64,000 bases of DNA from TMED109 sp002171375 (GTDB taxonomy: Bacteria; Pseudomonadota; Alphaproteobacteria; TMED109), in assembly GCA_965657505.1 (NCBI GenBank), contig CBFHON010000004.1:1-64000 (forward strand), written 5' to 3'. Both the position numbers and the translations under genes were made by a program. The number at the start of each line of letters is the position of its first letter. Position 1 is the first letter of the stretch. Shown piece after piece: positions 36,340 to 45,966 of the stretch. The notes beneath the pieces are model-generated. The model searched no databases, had not been told where the DNA came from, and was given only the letters and a program-made list of their open reading frames with translations.

Positions 36340-37086
36340 TTAGCGTCTGTTACCTAATAGCATTAGAAGCATAATAAACAAATTAAGGAAATCTAGGTAT
36401 AACTTCAAAGCACCCATGATTGCTTTTTTTACTTGAGTTTCCCCATTTTCTCCTTCGACATACATCTCTTTCAAAGTTTGAGTATCATATGCTGTTAAAC
36501 CGGTAAATATTAGAACTCCTACTATACTTATTATGAATTGCATCATTGTAGACTGTAAAAATATATTTACTACCATAGCTATTATAATTCCAATTAAACC
36601 CATCATTAAAAATGAACCAAAATTAGCTAAAGATTTTTTTGTAGTATATCCATAAATGCTTGCAGCTAAAAATGTAGAAGAAGATATAAAGAATACTCGT
36701 GCTACAGATTCACCCGTATAAGCTAAAAATATAGACGCTAATGATATTCCATAGCAGCCAGATAGAACCCAAAACATTGTTTGGGCAGTAGAAGCTTGCA
36801 TTTTTTGAATACGCATAGAGAGCATCATAACAAGACCAAGTGGTGCAAGCATAAATATAAAGCCTAAAGGAGAGGCAAATAATGCTTGTCCTAGAGCCGT
36901 ATATTGACCATTTTGGTCTACTGCTGCACCGGAAACTAGCCAAGCTACTAAACCTGTTATAGCAAGTCCTACTGTCATGTAGCCATATATTTTTTGCATA
37001 TAAGCTCTTAAACCTGCATCTTCAGTACTTAAAGAAGCAGCTTTAGCTTGAGTTTGAGGGTTAGAACTAAAATGTCCAATTTTCAT
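36340..37086 (-). CDS. Bax inhibitor-1/YccA family membrane protein
   Basis: A 248-residue inner-membrane protein with about seven helices. The N-terminal tail up to residue 25 is soluble and followed by LRAYMQKIYGYMTVGLAITG. The family signature FTGLTAYDTQTLKEM lies near 195-210, with the conserved Asp that belongs to the pH-sensing pair in BsYetJ. Known relatives are calcium-leak channels or FtsH-interacting proteins. It is a single-gene transcript, bounded by its own terminator and a divergent 186-bp intergenic region. Confidence 0.94.
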   Translation of the reverse strand: MKIGHFSSNPQTQAKAASLSTEDAGLRAYMQKIYGYMTVGLAITGLVAWLVSGAAVDQNGQYTALGQALFASPLGFIFMLAPLGLVMMLSMRIQKMQASTAQTMFWVLSGCYGISLASIFLAYTGESVARVFFISSSTFLAASIYGYTTKKSLANFGSFLMMGLIGIIIAMVVNIFLQSTMMQFIISIVGVLIFTGLTAYDTQTLKEMYVEGENGETQVKKAIMGALKLYLDFLNLFIMLLMLLGNRR

Positions 37087-37272
37087 ATTAAAAACTCCAA
37101 TTTTATAAATAAAGTATATATTTTTGTTATAGATTATATTTTATTATAATATATAGTATATATTGTGAAAAATCTATATTTTACAAGTTAATAAATTTAA
37201 CTTTTTTTTATAATTAGGTTATTTTTAGATAAGACAAGATGTAGAATAATATTTATATTAAAGTTGTAATTT

Positions 37273-37566
37273 ATGAAATTAAATCAAAAACAAATAGAAC
37301 ATAAGTTTAAAGACCTAGAAGGTTGGATATTAAATAAAAATATTCAACTAATATCTAAATCATATAAATTTAACGATTTTAAAGAAGCTTTTTTGTGGAT
37401 GACATATATATCTGAAGAAGCTGAGAGGCTAAACCATCATCCTGAATGGAAAAATGTATATAATACAGTGGAAATAATTCTTACCACTCATGATGTCTCA
37501 GGTTTATCTAATAAAGACTTTTTATTAGCTAATTTTATGGATAAAGAATTTCAAAAATTTCTATAA
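37273..37566 (+). CDS. phhB: 4a-hydroxytetrahydrobiopterin dehydratase
   Basis: A 97-residue pterin-4a-carbinolamine dehydratase. The active-site His residues are visible in NHHPEWKNVYN and LTTHDVSGLS. It dehydrates hydroxytetrahydropterin after aromatic amino acid hydroxylation; in bacteria without such hydroxylases it may act in molybdopterin or other pterin metabolism. No phenylalanine hydroxylase is beside it. It is followed by the DUF3429 gene after 13 bp, so they probably share a transcript. Confidence 0.93.
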   Translation: MKLNQKQIEHKFKDLEGWILNKNIQLISKSYKFNDFKEAFLWMTYISEEAERLNHHPEWKNVYNTVEIILTTHDVSGLSNKDFLLANFMDKEFQKFL

Positions 37567-37579
37567 TAGAAAATAATTA

Positions 37580-38059
37580 ATGCGTAAATATTTATCATTC
37601 CTTAGTCTATATAAAATACCAATAGCCCCCTTAACATTTGGGTTATGTGGAACTCTACCATTCATATTTTTATCAGTAGCCATTTGGATATGTGCCTATG
37701 AATTAAAATTAATGGCATTATACAATTTGATAAATTATTCAATTGTAATTTTATCATTTGTTGGAGCAATTCATTGGGGAGCTGCTATGATTAGAGAAGA
37801 TATTAATTATAAGTGGTACTTCATATCAATTATACCAGCTCTTTTAAGTTGGTTTTTAATTATGGGTTTTATAGCAAATTATTTAATTATTTTTATAATA
37901 TTGATGATATTATTTTTAATCATATTTTTCATAGATGTTAGAGCTGTAAGAAATAAAATACTTCCGGAATGGTATTTGCCATTAAGGAAGGTTATTACTA
38001 TTATAGTCTTTTTATCCTTAGGTTCAGTCTGTCTAGCTATAAATATAAATGTAATATAG
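37580..38059 (+). CDS. DUF3429 family membrane protein
   Basis: A 159-residue integral membrane protein with five hydrophobic helices. The pattern IPIAPLTFGLCGTLPFI at the N-terminus and VGAIHWGAAM around residues 68-77 are typical of DUF3429. The function is not known. It sits right after phhB and converges with the EamA gene (2 bp between the stops). No signal of transfer or damage. Confidence 0.87.
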   Translation: MRKYLSFLSLYKIPIAPLTFGLCGTLPFIFLSVAIWICAYELKLMALYNLINYSIVILSFVGAIHWGAAMIREDINYKWYFISIIPALLSWFLIMGFIANYLIIFIILMILFLIIFFIDVRAVRNKILPEWYLPLRKVITIIVFLSLGSVCLAININVI

Positions 38060-38061
38060 TA

Positions 38062-38964
38062 TTATTTTTTTTTAATTTGATCTAATAACAAGATTATCAT
38101 TGTAGCTATAATTATTACTATTGAGCCAATTATTTCATTTAAAAAAGGAAGTTCGTTAAATATTATAAATCCATAAATTCCAGCAAAAATTAATCTACTG
38201 TAATCTGCAGGCATCACAACTGTAGTTGTGCTATTTTTTAATCCCCAAATAGTGAACATTTGACCAATAGTTCCACATACAGCCGCTAAAAATATGAGTA
38301 ATAAACTAAAAAGACTGATAGAATTCCAAAATATAATACAAGGTATTATTAAACCAATTGAGGATATTATTCCATAATATAGCTGAATAGTTAAAGTGGA
38401 TTCACTAGAGGTTAGTGATTTAACAGTTAATTTTACACAACTAACAAAAAATGCACCAATTAATGCTATTATTGCTGAATAATATGTAATATTAGAATCG
38501 TTGTTAGGGTTAATAATTAATATAACTCCTATGAATCCTAAAATAATTAAAATAATTCTTAAAAGGCCAGGTTTTTCACCAACAAATATCATTGCAAGTG
38601 GAACTAGAAATAATATTCTTGTATATCCAAGAGTTACTGCTGTTGCTAAAGGCATCAAAGATAAGGCAGTAAAGCCAGCCATAATTGCTCCTATCCCCAA
38701 TAAGCCTCTATAAATATGTAAGTGTAATCGATTAGTATTTAAAATTTTATATGGATTATTTTTTATTATAATAGGTAAAAGAATTATTAATCCAAAGAAA
38801 CAGCGAAAAAAGGCTATTTGGAATGGATGAAGTTCCACAGTTAGGTATTTCACTATTGTTCCCATTATAGGAAAAGTAGCCGAAGCTAAAAGTATAAAAA
38901 GAAAACCTTTAATATTTGGATTTAAACTATTCCAAAAGCTTTTAAATTTTTTAGATCTATTCAT
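38062..38964 (-). CDS. EamA/DMT family transporter
   Basis: A 300-residue membrane protein with ten helices in two EamA repeats (about 15-145 and 165-295). The N-terminal KGFLFILLASATFPIMGTIVK and the inter-helix FQIAFFRCFFGLIILLP are characteristic of the drug/metabolite group related to S-adenosylmethionine uptake proteins and YdcZ-like exporters. Substrate is unknown. It lies 7 bp downstream of the quinone oxidoreductase gene on the same strand and is probably co-transcribed. Confidence 0.88.
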   Translation of the reverse strand: MNRSKKFKSFWNSLNPNIKGFLFILLASATFPIMGTIVKYLTVELHPFQIAFFRCFFGLIILLPIIIKNNPYKILNTNRLHLHIYRGLLGIGAIMAGFTALSLMPLATAVTLGYTRILFLVPLAMIFVGEKPGLLRIILIILGFIGVILIINPNNDSNITYYSAIIALIGAFFVSCVKLTVKSLTSSESTLTIQLYYGIISSIGLIIPCIIFWNSISLFSLLLIFLAAVCGTIGQMFTIWGLKNSTTTVVMPADYSRLIFAGIYGFIIFNELPFLNEIIGSIVIIIATMIILLLDQIKKK

Positions 38965-38971
38965 TTAAGAT

Positions 38972-39946
38972 TTAATTACAACTTAATACAATTTTTCCGG
39001 TATTTGATCTACTTAAGAGAAAGTTTAGTGCATCACTAGCTTCTTCAAGTTTGAATATCTTTCCAATTTTTGGTTTTAACTTTTTTTCTTCATACATTCT
39101 CATGAGTTTAGAAAATGAATCTCCTATAAGAGAAGGATTAATAAAAGCATATTGTCCCCAGTATAGACCAATTGCAGAAGAACTTTTTAATAGTAAGCGA
39201 TTTGCAGGAATTTTAGGTATTTTTCCTCCAGCAAAACCTATTATTACAAACTTACCTTCCCACGTAAGGGTTTTTATGGCGTCATCAGCTGTTTCTCCGC
39301 CAATCATATCTATTACTAGATTAACTCCCTCTGGTGCTAATTTTTTAAGACTATGTCTAAAAACTTCATCGTTATAATTTATAGTGTTATTAGCCCCATG
39401 AAGTATACATGTTTCACACTTCTCACTACTACCAGCAGCAGCTATAGTATTTGCTCCATATGCTTTAGCAAGTTCAACAGCTGCCAAACCTACCCCTCCT
39501 GCTGCTCCAAGAATTAAACACGTTTGATTTTTTTTAAGTTTACCTTTCCAATCTATGGCTCCAAAAGCTGTTCCATAAGCTACTGGAAAAGATGCAGCAG
39601 TAATAAAATCCATACTATCTGGAATCGTATAAACATTTTCTGCGGGCATTACTATTTCATCACAATAACTTCCATACTTTGCTATACCAACTACTCTATC
39701 ATTAAGCTTAAGGCTTTTCACTTTTGAACCTATTTCTATAATTGTTCCTGATAATTCTAAACCTGGAGAAAAAGGAGGACGAGGTCTTTCTTGATATCTT
39801 CCTCTAATTACTAAGGTATCGGCAAAATTTACACCAATATTTTCTATTTTAATTCTAACTGATAGTTCTTTTATAGTTGGTGGATCACATTTTTCTAGCA
39901 CTAAATTTTCTGGCCCACCGTATTTATTAACAATCATTCTTTTCAT
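38972..39946 (-). CDS. NADPH:quinone oxidoreductase family protein
   Basis: A 324-residue zinc-free member of the medium-chain dehydrogenase/reductase superfamily. The N-terminal catalytic domain (1-120) has the block RPPFSPGLELSGTIIEIGS; the Rossmann nucleotide motif is LGAAGGVGLAAVELAKAYGA (near 144-163). The zinc-ligand Cys/His set of alcohol dehydrogenases is absent. Related enzymes reduce quinones or enoyl compounds with NADPH. Substrate cannot be specified. It is the first of two minus-strand genes and diverges from the IalB gene. Confidence 0.9.
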   Translation of the reverse strand: MKRMIVNKYGGPENLVLEKCDPPTIKELSVRIKIENIGVNFADTLVIRGRYQERPRPPFSPGLELSGTIIEIGSKVKSLKLNDRVVGIAKYGSYCDEIVMPAENVYTIPDSMDFITAASFPVAYGTAFGAIDWKGKLKKNQTCLILGAAGGVGLAAVELAKAYGANTIAAAGSSEKCETCILHGANNTINYNDEVFRHSLKKLAPEGVNLVIDMIGGETADDAIKTLTWEGKFVIIGFAGGKIPKIPANRLLLKSSSAIGLYWGQYAFINPSLIGDSFSKLMRMYEEKKLKPKIGKIFKLEEASDALNFLLSRSNTGKIVLSCN

Positions 39947-40111
39947 GAAATATCCTTAAAGTATTGTTATAATCTTTTTTACTAAAAATAAATTAATATT
40001 TTAAAATTCTAATGCATTAATTTTTACATGATATATACCTTTACTTTATAATATTATTTATTTTATATTTTTTATATTTAAATTTTAATAATCGTTTATA
40101 GAAATAATCAT

Positions 40112-40615
40112 ATGTATAGCTTATTAATTATTATATTTACTGTTTTCTTCTCTGCACAATCATATGTTTTTGCTCAAGGATCTAGTGATTTAGGAACTTA
40201 TGGTGATTGGCAAGCAACTTATTGGAATAATGATGCAGGTATATGTACCATGATGACTTTACCCAAAAAGGAAGAAGGTAAATATTCTAGAAGGGGTGAA
40301 GTATATGCTCAAGTGGTAAAAAATACGGGCGCAAATAATACAGGAGTGGTTAACTTTGTAGCCGGATATACTTTTAAAGAAAATTCTGAGGTAAGTATAA
40401 AAATAGATAATAAACATTCTTTTACATTATTTACAAACCAATCAACTGCTTGGGCGCAATCTGAAATAGATGATGCATCATTAATAAAGTTTATGAAGTT
40501 AGGTAATACAATGGTTGTTAGAGGTATCTCTTCAAGAGGAACTAAAACTAAAGACACATATTCATTAAAAGGGTTTGTTGCTGCTTATAAAGCTATGAAT
40601 AAAAAATGTAAATAA
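40112..40615 (+). CDS. Invasion-associated locus B (IalB) family protein
   Basis: A 167-residue periplasmic protein. Residues 1-21 are a signal peptide ending VFAQG. The mature domain begins LGTYGDWQATYWNN, the standard IalB opening, and has one Cys pair (46 and near the end at 166) that could form a disulfide. Despite the name given in Bartonella, the family is widespread in free-living alphaproteobacteria and no virulence role is implied. Its TAA overlaps the rlmN ATG by one base, so the two are translationally linked. Confidence 0.88.
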   Translation: MYSLLIIIFTVFFSAQSYVFAQGSSDLGTYGDWQATYWNNDAGICTMMTLPKKEEGKYSRRGEVYAQVVKNTGANNTGVVNFVAGYTFKENSEVSIKIDNKHSFTLFTNQSTAWAQSEIDDASLIKFMKLGNTMVVRGISSRGTKTKDTYSLKGFVAAYKAMNKKCK

Positions 40616-41703
40616 TGAAGAAAAATCTGTCTATAAACTCATTAACTAGAGAAGAGCTTTCAGAATATATTTTTGATTTGGGTGAAAAAAAATATAGAGC
40701 TAAACAGTTATGGAAATGGTTATACGTTAATGGCGTTAAATCATTTGATGAAATGTCGGATATAGGAGTAAAATTAAGAAATAAATTAAATTCTGATTAT
40801 TTATTCAATCGATTATCTATAGATAAACATCAAGTATCAAAAGATGGAACACAAAAATGGTTATTCGAGTTAAAAGATAAAAGAAAAGTAGAAACAGTTT
40901 TTATTCCTGAGAAGGATAGAGGAACTTTATGTATTTCCTCGCAAGTAGGATGTACTCTATCCTGTTCTTTTTGCCATACAGGAACAATGCCTTTGGTAAG
41001 AAATTTATCTACTGATGAAATTATTGGCCAAATATTATCTGCTAAAGATAGTCTATTAGATTGGGATAATAAAAATAGAAAAATTACTAATTTAGTTTTT
41101 ATGGGTATGGGTGAACCATTATATAATTATACAGAGGTTACTAGAGCTATAAAAATTTTATTGGATAATGAGGGTTTATGTTATTCTAGGCGTAAAATTA
41201 CTTTATCGACATCAGGGGTAGTTCCTATGATTCAAAAACTCAAGTATGAATTAGATGTTAGCTTAGCGATAAGCTTACATGCTGTTACTGATAAAGTAAG
41301 AAATGAATTGGTACCCATTAATAAAAAATGGCCAATTAAGGAATTATTATCGGTACTGGAAGTTTACCCAGGAGTTAATAATTCTAGAAGAATTACATTT
41401 GAGTATGTTATGTTAGAAGGAGTAAATGACTCTATAAGTGATGCTAAAAAATTAGTAAAACTTCTAAAACCATTGCATGCTAAAGTAAATTTGATACCAT
41501 TTAATCCTTGGCCTGGTAGTATTTATAAATGTTCATCTGATAAAACTATTAAAGATTTTGCTGATGAAGTTTGTTATAATGGAGGTATAACCGCAACCGT
41601 TCGTTATGCAAGAGGGCAAGATATATTAGCGGCTTGTGGACAATTAAAAAGTAATAGTGTGAGATTAAATAAAGAAAAAGTATTAAATATTAATGCTGCT
41701 TAA
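40615..41703 (+). CDS. rlmN: Dual-specificity 23S rRNA/tRNA adenine-C2 methyltransferase
   Basis: A 362-residue radical SAM enzyme that makes 2-methyladenosine in 23S rRNA (A2503) and some tRNAs. The cluster-binding CTLSCSFC gives Cys113, Cys117 and Cys120, and FMGMGEPLYNY follows. The methyl-carrying Cys is in DILAACGQL near the C-terminus. It starts inside the IalB stop and is followed after 29 bp by argG. IalB-rlmN-argG is a known alphaproteobacterial order. Confidence 0.97.
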   Translation: MKKNLSINSLTREELSEYIFDLGEKKYRAKQLWKWLYVNGVKSFDEMSDIGVKLRNKLNSDYLFNRLSIDKHQVSKDGTQKWLFELKDKRKVETVFIPEKDRGTLCISSQVGCTLSCSFCHTGTMPLVRNLSTDEIIGQILSAKDSLLDWDNKNRKITNLVFMGMGEPLYNYTEVTRAIKILLDNEGLCYSRRKITLSTSGVVPMIQKLKYELDVSLAISLHAVTDKVRNELVPINKKWPIKELLSVLEVYPGVNNSRRITFEYVMLEGVNDSISDAKKLVKLLKPLHAKVNLIPFNPWPGSIYKCSSDKTIKDFADEVCYNGGITATVRYARGQDILAACGQLKSNSVRLNKEKVLNINAA

Positions 41704-41732
41704 ATTTAAAAAATAATTTTATTGGAAAAATA

Positions 41733-42935
41733 ATGTCAAAAGTTAAAAAAGTAGTTTTAGCATATTCTGGAGGGTTAGACACTTCAGTAATTCTAAGATG
41801 GTTGCAAGAAGTCTATGATTGTGAGGTTGTTACATTTACTGCAGATATAGGCCAAGGAGAGGAAATTGAGCCTGCTAGATTAAGAGCACAAGAAATGGGT
41901 ATTAAGGAAATTTTTATTGAAGACCTAAAAGAAGAATTTGTAAGAGATTATGTTTTTCCAATGTTAAAAGCTAGTACTATTTATGAGGGAACTTATTTAT
42001 TAGGTACCGCAATTGCTCGTCCATTAATTGCAAAAAGACAAATAGAAATTGCAAATAAAACAGGATCAGATTCAGTTTCACATGGAGCAACAGGAAAAGG
42101 TAATGATCAAGTAAGATTTGAATTAGGATATCTCGGTTTAAATCCTGATATAAATATTATAGCACCTTGGCGAGAATGGGACTTAGATTCTAGAACAAAA
42201 TTAATAGAGTGGGCAGAAAAAAGAAATATATCAGTGCCAAAAGATAAAAGGGGAGAACCCCCATATTCAACTGATGCTAATTTATTACATATTTCTTATG
42301 AAGGTAAAGCTCTTGAAGACCCTTGGGTCTCAGCAAATGAAGAAATGTTTACTAGGACAGTTTCTCCAATGCATGCTCCAGACGAAGAAGAAGAAGTAAT
42401 TATTGAATTTAAAGAAGGTACTCCTGTAGCTGTTAATGGTAAGCAATTAAGCCCAGCAGAATTACTTGAAAATTTAAATATTAAGGCAGGTAGAAATGGA
42501 GTTGGAAGAGTAGATATAGTTGAAAATAGATTTGTAGGTATGAAATCAAGAGGAGTCTACGAAACTCCTGGGGGAACTATACTACATATAGCACATAGAG
42601 GAATAGAGCAATTAATATTAGATGGTCCTGCAATGTTAATTAGAGATGAACTTATGCCAAAATATGCTTCTTTAATATATAATGGATTATGGTTTTCTCC
42701 TGAGAGAGAAATGTTGCAATCTCTTATAGATGAAAGTCAGAAAAATGTCTCTGGAGAAGTGAAAGTAAAATTATATAAAGGGAATTGCAGTTTAGTTGGA
42801 CGCCGTTCTCCAAAAAGTATTTACAGTGAAGGTATAGTTACTTTTGAAGCTGGAAATAATTATGATCAGAAAGATGCTGATGGCTTTATAAAGTTAAATG
42901 CGCTTAGATTACAGCAAAGAAAAAGAGTAAAATAA
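41733..42935 (+). CDS. argG: Argininosuccinate synthase
   Basis: A 400-residue enzyme that joins citrulline and aspartate with ATP, the penultimate arginine step. The ATP-pyrophosphatase P-loop is AYSGGLDTS (10-18), and the SVSHGATGKGNDQVRFEL block is conserved. With argJ at 13441 it supports complete arginine synthesis. GAAAA-type ribosome site is weak, but the ATG agrees with the family start. It ends one base short of the YggT gene on the other strand. Confidence 0.97.
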   Translation: MSKVKKVVLAYSGGLDTSVILRWLQEVYDCEVVTFTADIGQGEEIEPARLRAQEMGIKEIFIEDLKEEFVRDYVFPMLKASTIYEGTYLLGTAIARPLIAKRQIEIANKTGSDSVSHGATGKGNDQVRFELGYLGLNPDINIIAPWREWDLDSRTKLIEWAEKRNISVPKDKRGEPPYSTDANLLHISYEGKALEDPWVSANEEMFTRTVSPMHAPDEEEEVIIEFKEGTPVAVNGKQLSPAELLENLNIKAGRNGVGRVDIVENRFVGMKSRGVYETPGGTILHIAHRGIEQLILDGPAMLIRDELMPKYASLIYNGLWFSPEREMLQSLIDESQKNVSGEVKVKLYKGNCSLVGRRSPKSIYSEGIVTFEAGNNYDQKDADGFIKLNALRLQQRKRVK

Positions 42936-42936
42936 T

Positions 42937-43230
42937 CTAGTTAAAAGGACTACCTAAAAGCATCTCAAATAAAATATTTCTTGCAAAGTGTAAAACTATT
43001 ATCAATATAACAGGTGAAATATCTATCCCTCCTAGATTAGGAAGAATTTGTTGAATTGGAGAGAGTAATGGGCTTGTCAATTTATTTAAAGCGTAATTAA
43101 TCTGCCATATAAATCTATTTTGTGTATTGACTATATTAAATGCTATCAGCCAACTCATGATTACTTGTATAATTAATGCCCAAACAATCAAAGTAACTAA
43201 ACTATCAATTAAAATTAAAAAAGACTGCAT
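42937..43230 (-). CDS. YggT family membrane protein
   Basis: A 97-residue protein with two hydrophobic regions forming the YggT fold. Typical elements are ALIIQVIMSWLIAFN and the LTSPLLSPIQQILPNLGGID stretch. The family acts in osmotic stress or K+ handling in E. coli and is linked to cell division in Gram-positives and chloroplasts; the role here is open. It is a short single gene between argG and the hydrolase gene. Confidence 0.93.
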   Translation of the reverse strand: MQSFLILIDSLVTLIVWALIIQVIMSWLIAFNIVNTQNRFIWQINYALNKLTSPLLSPIQQILPNLGGIDISPVILIIVLHFARNILFEMLLGSPFN

Positions 43231-43277
43231 GACATTTCCAAGCTAATTTAAAAATTTATAATATGTTACTGTATATA

Positions 43278-44141
43278 TTATAATATATTTTTTGCCATAT
43301 TAATTATTTTTTTTACAAATTTGTGCTCTGAATTTGAAAAAGAAGTCATCATAGAAAAATGATTTTCATTTTCTAGAATAGAAAAATCTAGGCAATTACA
43401 ACTATCTATAATATTTTTAGTGAATAATTTGGTTTGCTCTTTCCAACCTTCTGGTTCTTTATCTCCAACACAGGTTAGTATAATTGGAATATTTTCTTTT
43501 GGCGCTTTCGGAGTATTTTTAATAGCTTCTTTTTTAGATAATCTAATTTCTTTATTAACTGATAGATTCAAAACTAATTCTGGTTGATATATTCCGCTGA
43601 TTAGCGCTGCACCTTTAATTATATTTTTTGGTATATTATGTTCTTCCCAGTTATTTGCCATTATCATGGCACATAAGTGAGCTCCTGCAGAATGGCCAGA
43701 AATAGTAATTCTATTTTTATTGCCACCAAATTTTTTACAATTATTATATATCCATACTATTGCTTCAGTTACTTGTTTTACAATTTCACTTAATGTAACT
43801 GTGGGACATAGGTCATGGTTTATAGAAAAATATAATATATTATTTTCAACAAATGGTTTTGCAAGTTGACTATGGTCAGATTTATCTAAAGCTCTCCAGT
43901 ATCCCCCATGAATAAAAATATGAATATTTGCATTTTTAAATTTTTTTTTTCCAAATATATCAAGTTTTTGGAGTGGACCCTTTCCATAAGGTACATCTAA
44001 TAAACAGGGTAGATTCTTTCGATATTTTTCTCCCATTTTTTTATATTCTTCAATATAATCTGAAAAATTAGAAACAGCTTCTCTGGGATTAAAGTTTTTT
44101 TCTAGCTCATGTAAGGATAAATTTTTCCAATTAAACTTCAT
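43278..44141 (-). CDS. Alpha/beta hydrolase, kynurenine formamidase-like
   Basis: A 287-residue cytoplasmic hydrolase. The oxyanion motif is HGGYW (near 77-81), and the nucleophile elbow is GHSAGAH with Ser in the middle; the C-terminal ENENHFSM contains the likely catalytic His. HGGYW at the oxyanion loop is typical of the arylformamidase/BNA7 branch, which hydrolyses N-formylkynurenine, but many relatives have other ester or amide substrates. No tryptophan-degradation genes are adjacent. It is a single gene divergent from the transporter pair at 44264. Confidence 0.8.
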   Translation of the reverse strand: MKFNWKNLSLHELEKNFNPREAVSNFSDYIEEYKKMGEKYRKNLPCLLDVPYGKGPLQKLDIFGKKKFKNANIHIFIHGGYWRALDKSDHSQLAKPFVENNILYFSINHDLCPTVTLSEIVKQVTEAIVWIYNNCKKFGGNKNRITISGHSAGAHLCAMIMANNWEEHNIPKNIIKGAALISGIYQPELVLNLSVNKEIRLSKKEAIKNTPKAPKENIPIILTCVGDKEPEGWKEQTKLFTKNIIDSCNCLDFSILENENHFSMMTSFSNSEHKFVKKIINMAKNIL

Positions 44142-44263
44142 AGATGTTCCTCTAATTAGTTTATTATTATAAATTATCTATTAATTTTGAAAAGCTAAAA
44201 TATGACATTACAAAATGTTTTAAATATGATATTTTTAAAATTGCTATCAACTAGGAGATAATT

Positions 44264-44482
44264 TTGAATTTAATTTCTAAAATTAATATTAAAGTATTAT
44301 ATGTAATTTTTACTTTATTTATTCTTAGTATGTTAATATTTCCAGTTTTCTCTCTGGCTAATTATGCGGAGCCACTCATATTTGGAATGCCTTTCATAAT
44401 GGTATGGGTTTTGTTTTGGATAATTGTAGAATTTTTAGGCTTAATAGTTTTCGTTAAAATAGATAAAGATATAGAGGATTAA
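44264..44482 (+). CDS. DUF3311-type small membrane protein
   Basis: A 72-residue protein with two membrane helices (about 12-32 and 42-64) separated by NYAEPLIFGMPFIMVWVLFW, which fits DUF3311/small symporter partners. The TTG start is chosen because AGGAG (44253-44257) lies 6 nt before it. The stop is 1 bp before the SSS symporter start. Such small proteins accompany the large SSS subunit in several transporters and may stabilise it, which is inference. Confidence 0.78.
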   Translation: MNLISKINIKVLYVIFTLFILSMLIFPVFSLANYAEPLIFGMPFIMVWVLFWIIVEFLGLIVFVKIDKDIED

Positions 44483-44483
44483 T

Positions 44484-45953
44484 ATGATAGCTTGGCAAAT
44501 TGCATTATTAGCAATGTCTTTGTATTTGATAATTGCTTTCGCTATTGGACTTTCTGCAGGACGAGGAAGATCGTTCTTCTCTATCTCAGAGTATGCAGTG
44601 GGTGATAGAGGCTTTGGTTTATTTGTTATGTGGTTTCTCATGGGAGGAACAATATTTTCTGCATTTTCTTTCTTAGGTGGACCTGGATGGGCTTATTCTA
44701 AAGGGGCCGCTTCTTTATACATATTAGCCTATTGTACGCTTGGTTTATTGCCTTGGTATATTATTGGGCCTAAAGTAGCGCGTTTAGGAAAAAAAGCTGA
44801 TTATATCACAATGGGAGATTTTTTAGGAGATCGTTTTAAATCTAAATTTTTAATTATAATAATAGGTGTAGTTTCACTTCTAGCCTTCATCCCCTATTTA
44901 ACCTTACAAATAAAAGGCATGGGTTATATCTTTAATGTATTAACTTTTGATAATATATCATATAATTTTGGTGCCTTAATTGCTTTAGGAATAGTAGTCA
45001 TTTATGTTGCTACAAGTGGAGTTAGAGGGGCTGCTTGGAGTGATGTTTTTCAAGCAATATTAATGCTGATTGTAGCCTGGATATTAGGTATATACTTTGT
45101 AGAGTCATTACATGGCTCATTAGGGAATATGTTTAGTAAAATTATTGAAAATGATCCTGATTTTTTAACCATAGGAAATGAAGGCTCAAAAATTAGTGCT
45201 GCTCGATATAGCAGTAATATAGTTGTTTCTATGCTCGGTTTTGTCATGTGGCCACATTTATTTACTAAATCTTATGCTACTACTGCTCGAAGAATTAAGC
45301 TTACAGTTTTAGTTTATCCTATTTTTGCTATATTTTTATTGCCTGTACTTTTTATTGGTTTTTCAGCAATAGGAGTAGTTCCTGATGATGCTTTAGGTCG
45401 TCCTGGAGAAGTATTACCTTATTTAATTACGCATCATTTAACAGAATCCGGTATACTTTATGGTATAGTGGGTGCTGGAGCACTTGCTGCAGCAATGTCT
45501 TCATCTGATGCTATTACTCATGGAGCGTCTGTATCTTTTGGTCGTGATATTTGTAAAGTTATTTTTCCATCTTTAAAAGAAAACCAAGAACTTTGGATTA
45601 TGCGACTTGCTGTTATAGGAGTAGGCGCTATTTCTTATTGCATAGCTATATATGGAAGTGATGGTTTAATAGCGTTATTATTAGGAGCTTATGGGGCTAT
45701 TGTTCAATTGGCGCCAGGGGTTTACTCAGGTTTATTTTGGAAGAAAGCCTCGACTTTAGGAGTCATAATTGGATTAATGGTAGGCATTATTGTGACTATA
45801 TATTTCCAGTATATAGCTGCTTCAAGTCCATATGACTTACACCCAGGGTTAATTGGTGTGATAATAAATATAGCAATTGTATTTTTTGTAAGTATGATTC
45901 AACAACAGAATGAAGAAAATTATATTCATGCTTCAAAGTTTGTAGATGAATAA
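44484..45953 (+). CDS. Sodium:solute symporter family protein
   Basis: A 489-residue transporter with about 13 hydrophobic helices. The SSS signature is seen in the FSIFSISEYAVGDRGFG-like N-terminal region and in AGALAAAMSSSDAITHGASV near residues 330-350, where the sodium-site Ser residues lie. It takes up an organic solute with sodium; the branch with a DUF3311 partner includes pantothenate-like and organic-acid carriers. The substrate is not assigned. The ribosome site is inside the end of the small partner gene, indicating coupling. Confidence 0.92.
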   Translation: MIAWQIALLAMSLYLIIAFAIGLSAGRGRSFFSISEYAVGDRGFGLFVMWFLMGGTIFSAFSFLGGPGWAYSKGAASLYILAYCTLGLLPWYIIGPKVARLGKKADYITMGDFLGDRFKSKFLIIIIGVVSLLAFIPYLTLQIKGMGYIFNVLTFDNISYNFGALIALGIVVIYVATSGVRGAAWSDVFQAILMLIVAWILGIYFVESLHGSLGNMFSKIIENDPDFLTIGNEGSKISAARYSSNIVVSMLGFVMWPHLFTKSYATTARRIKLTVLVYPIFAIFLLPVLFIGFSAIGVVPDDALGRPGEVLPYLITHHLTESGILYGIVGAGALAAAMSSSDAITHGASVSFGRDICKVIFPSLKENQELWIMRLAVIGVGAISYCIAIYGSDGLIALLLGAYGAIVQLAPGVYSGLFWKKASTLGVIIGLMVGIIVTIYFQYIAASSPYDLHPGLIGVIINIAIVFFVSMIQQQNEENYIHASKFVDE

Positions 45954-45966
45954 TTATAAATTCTTA

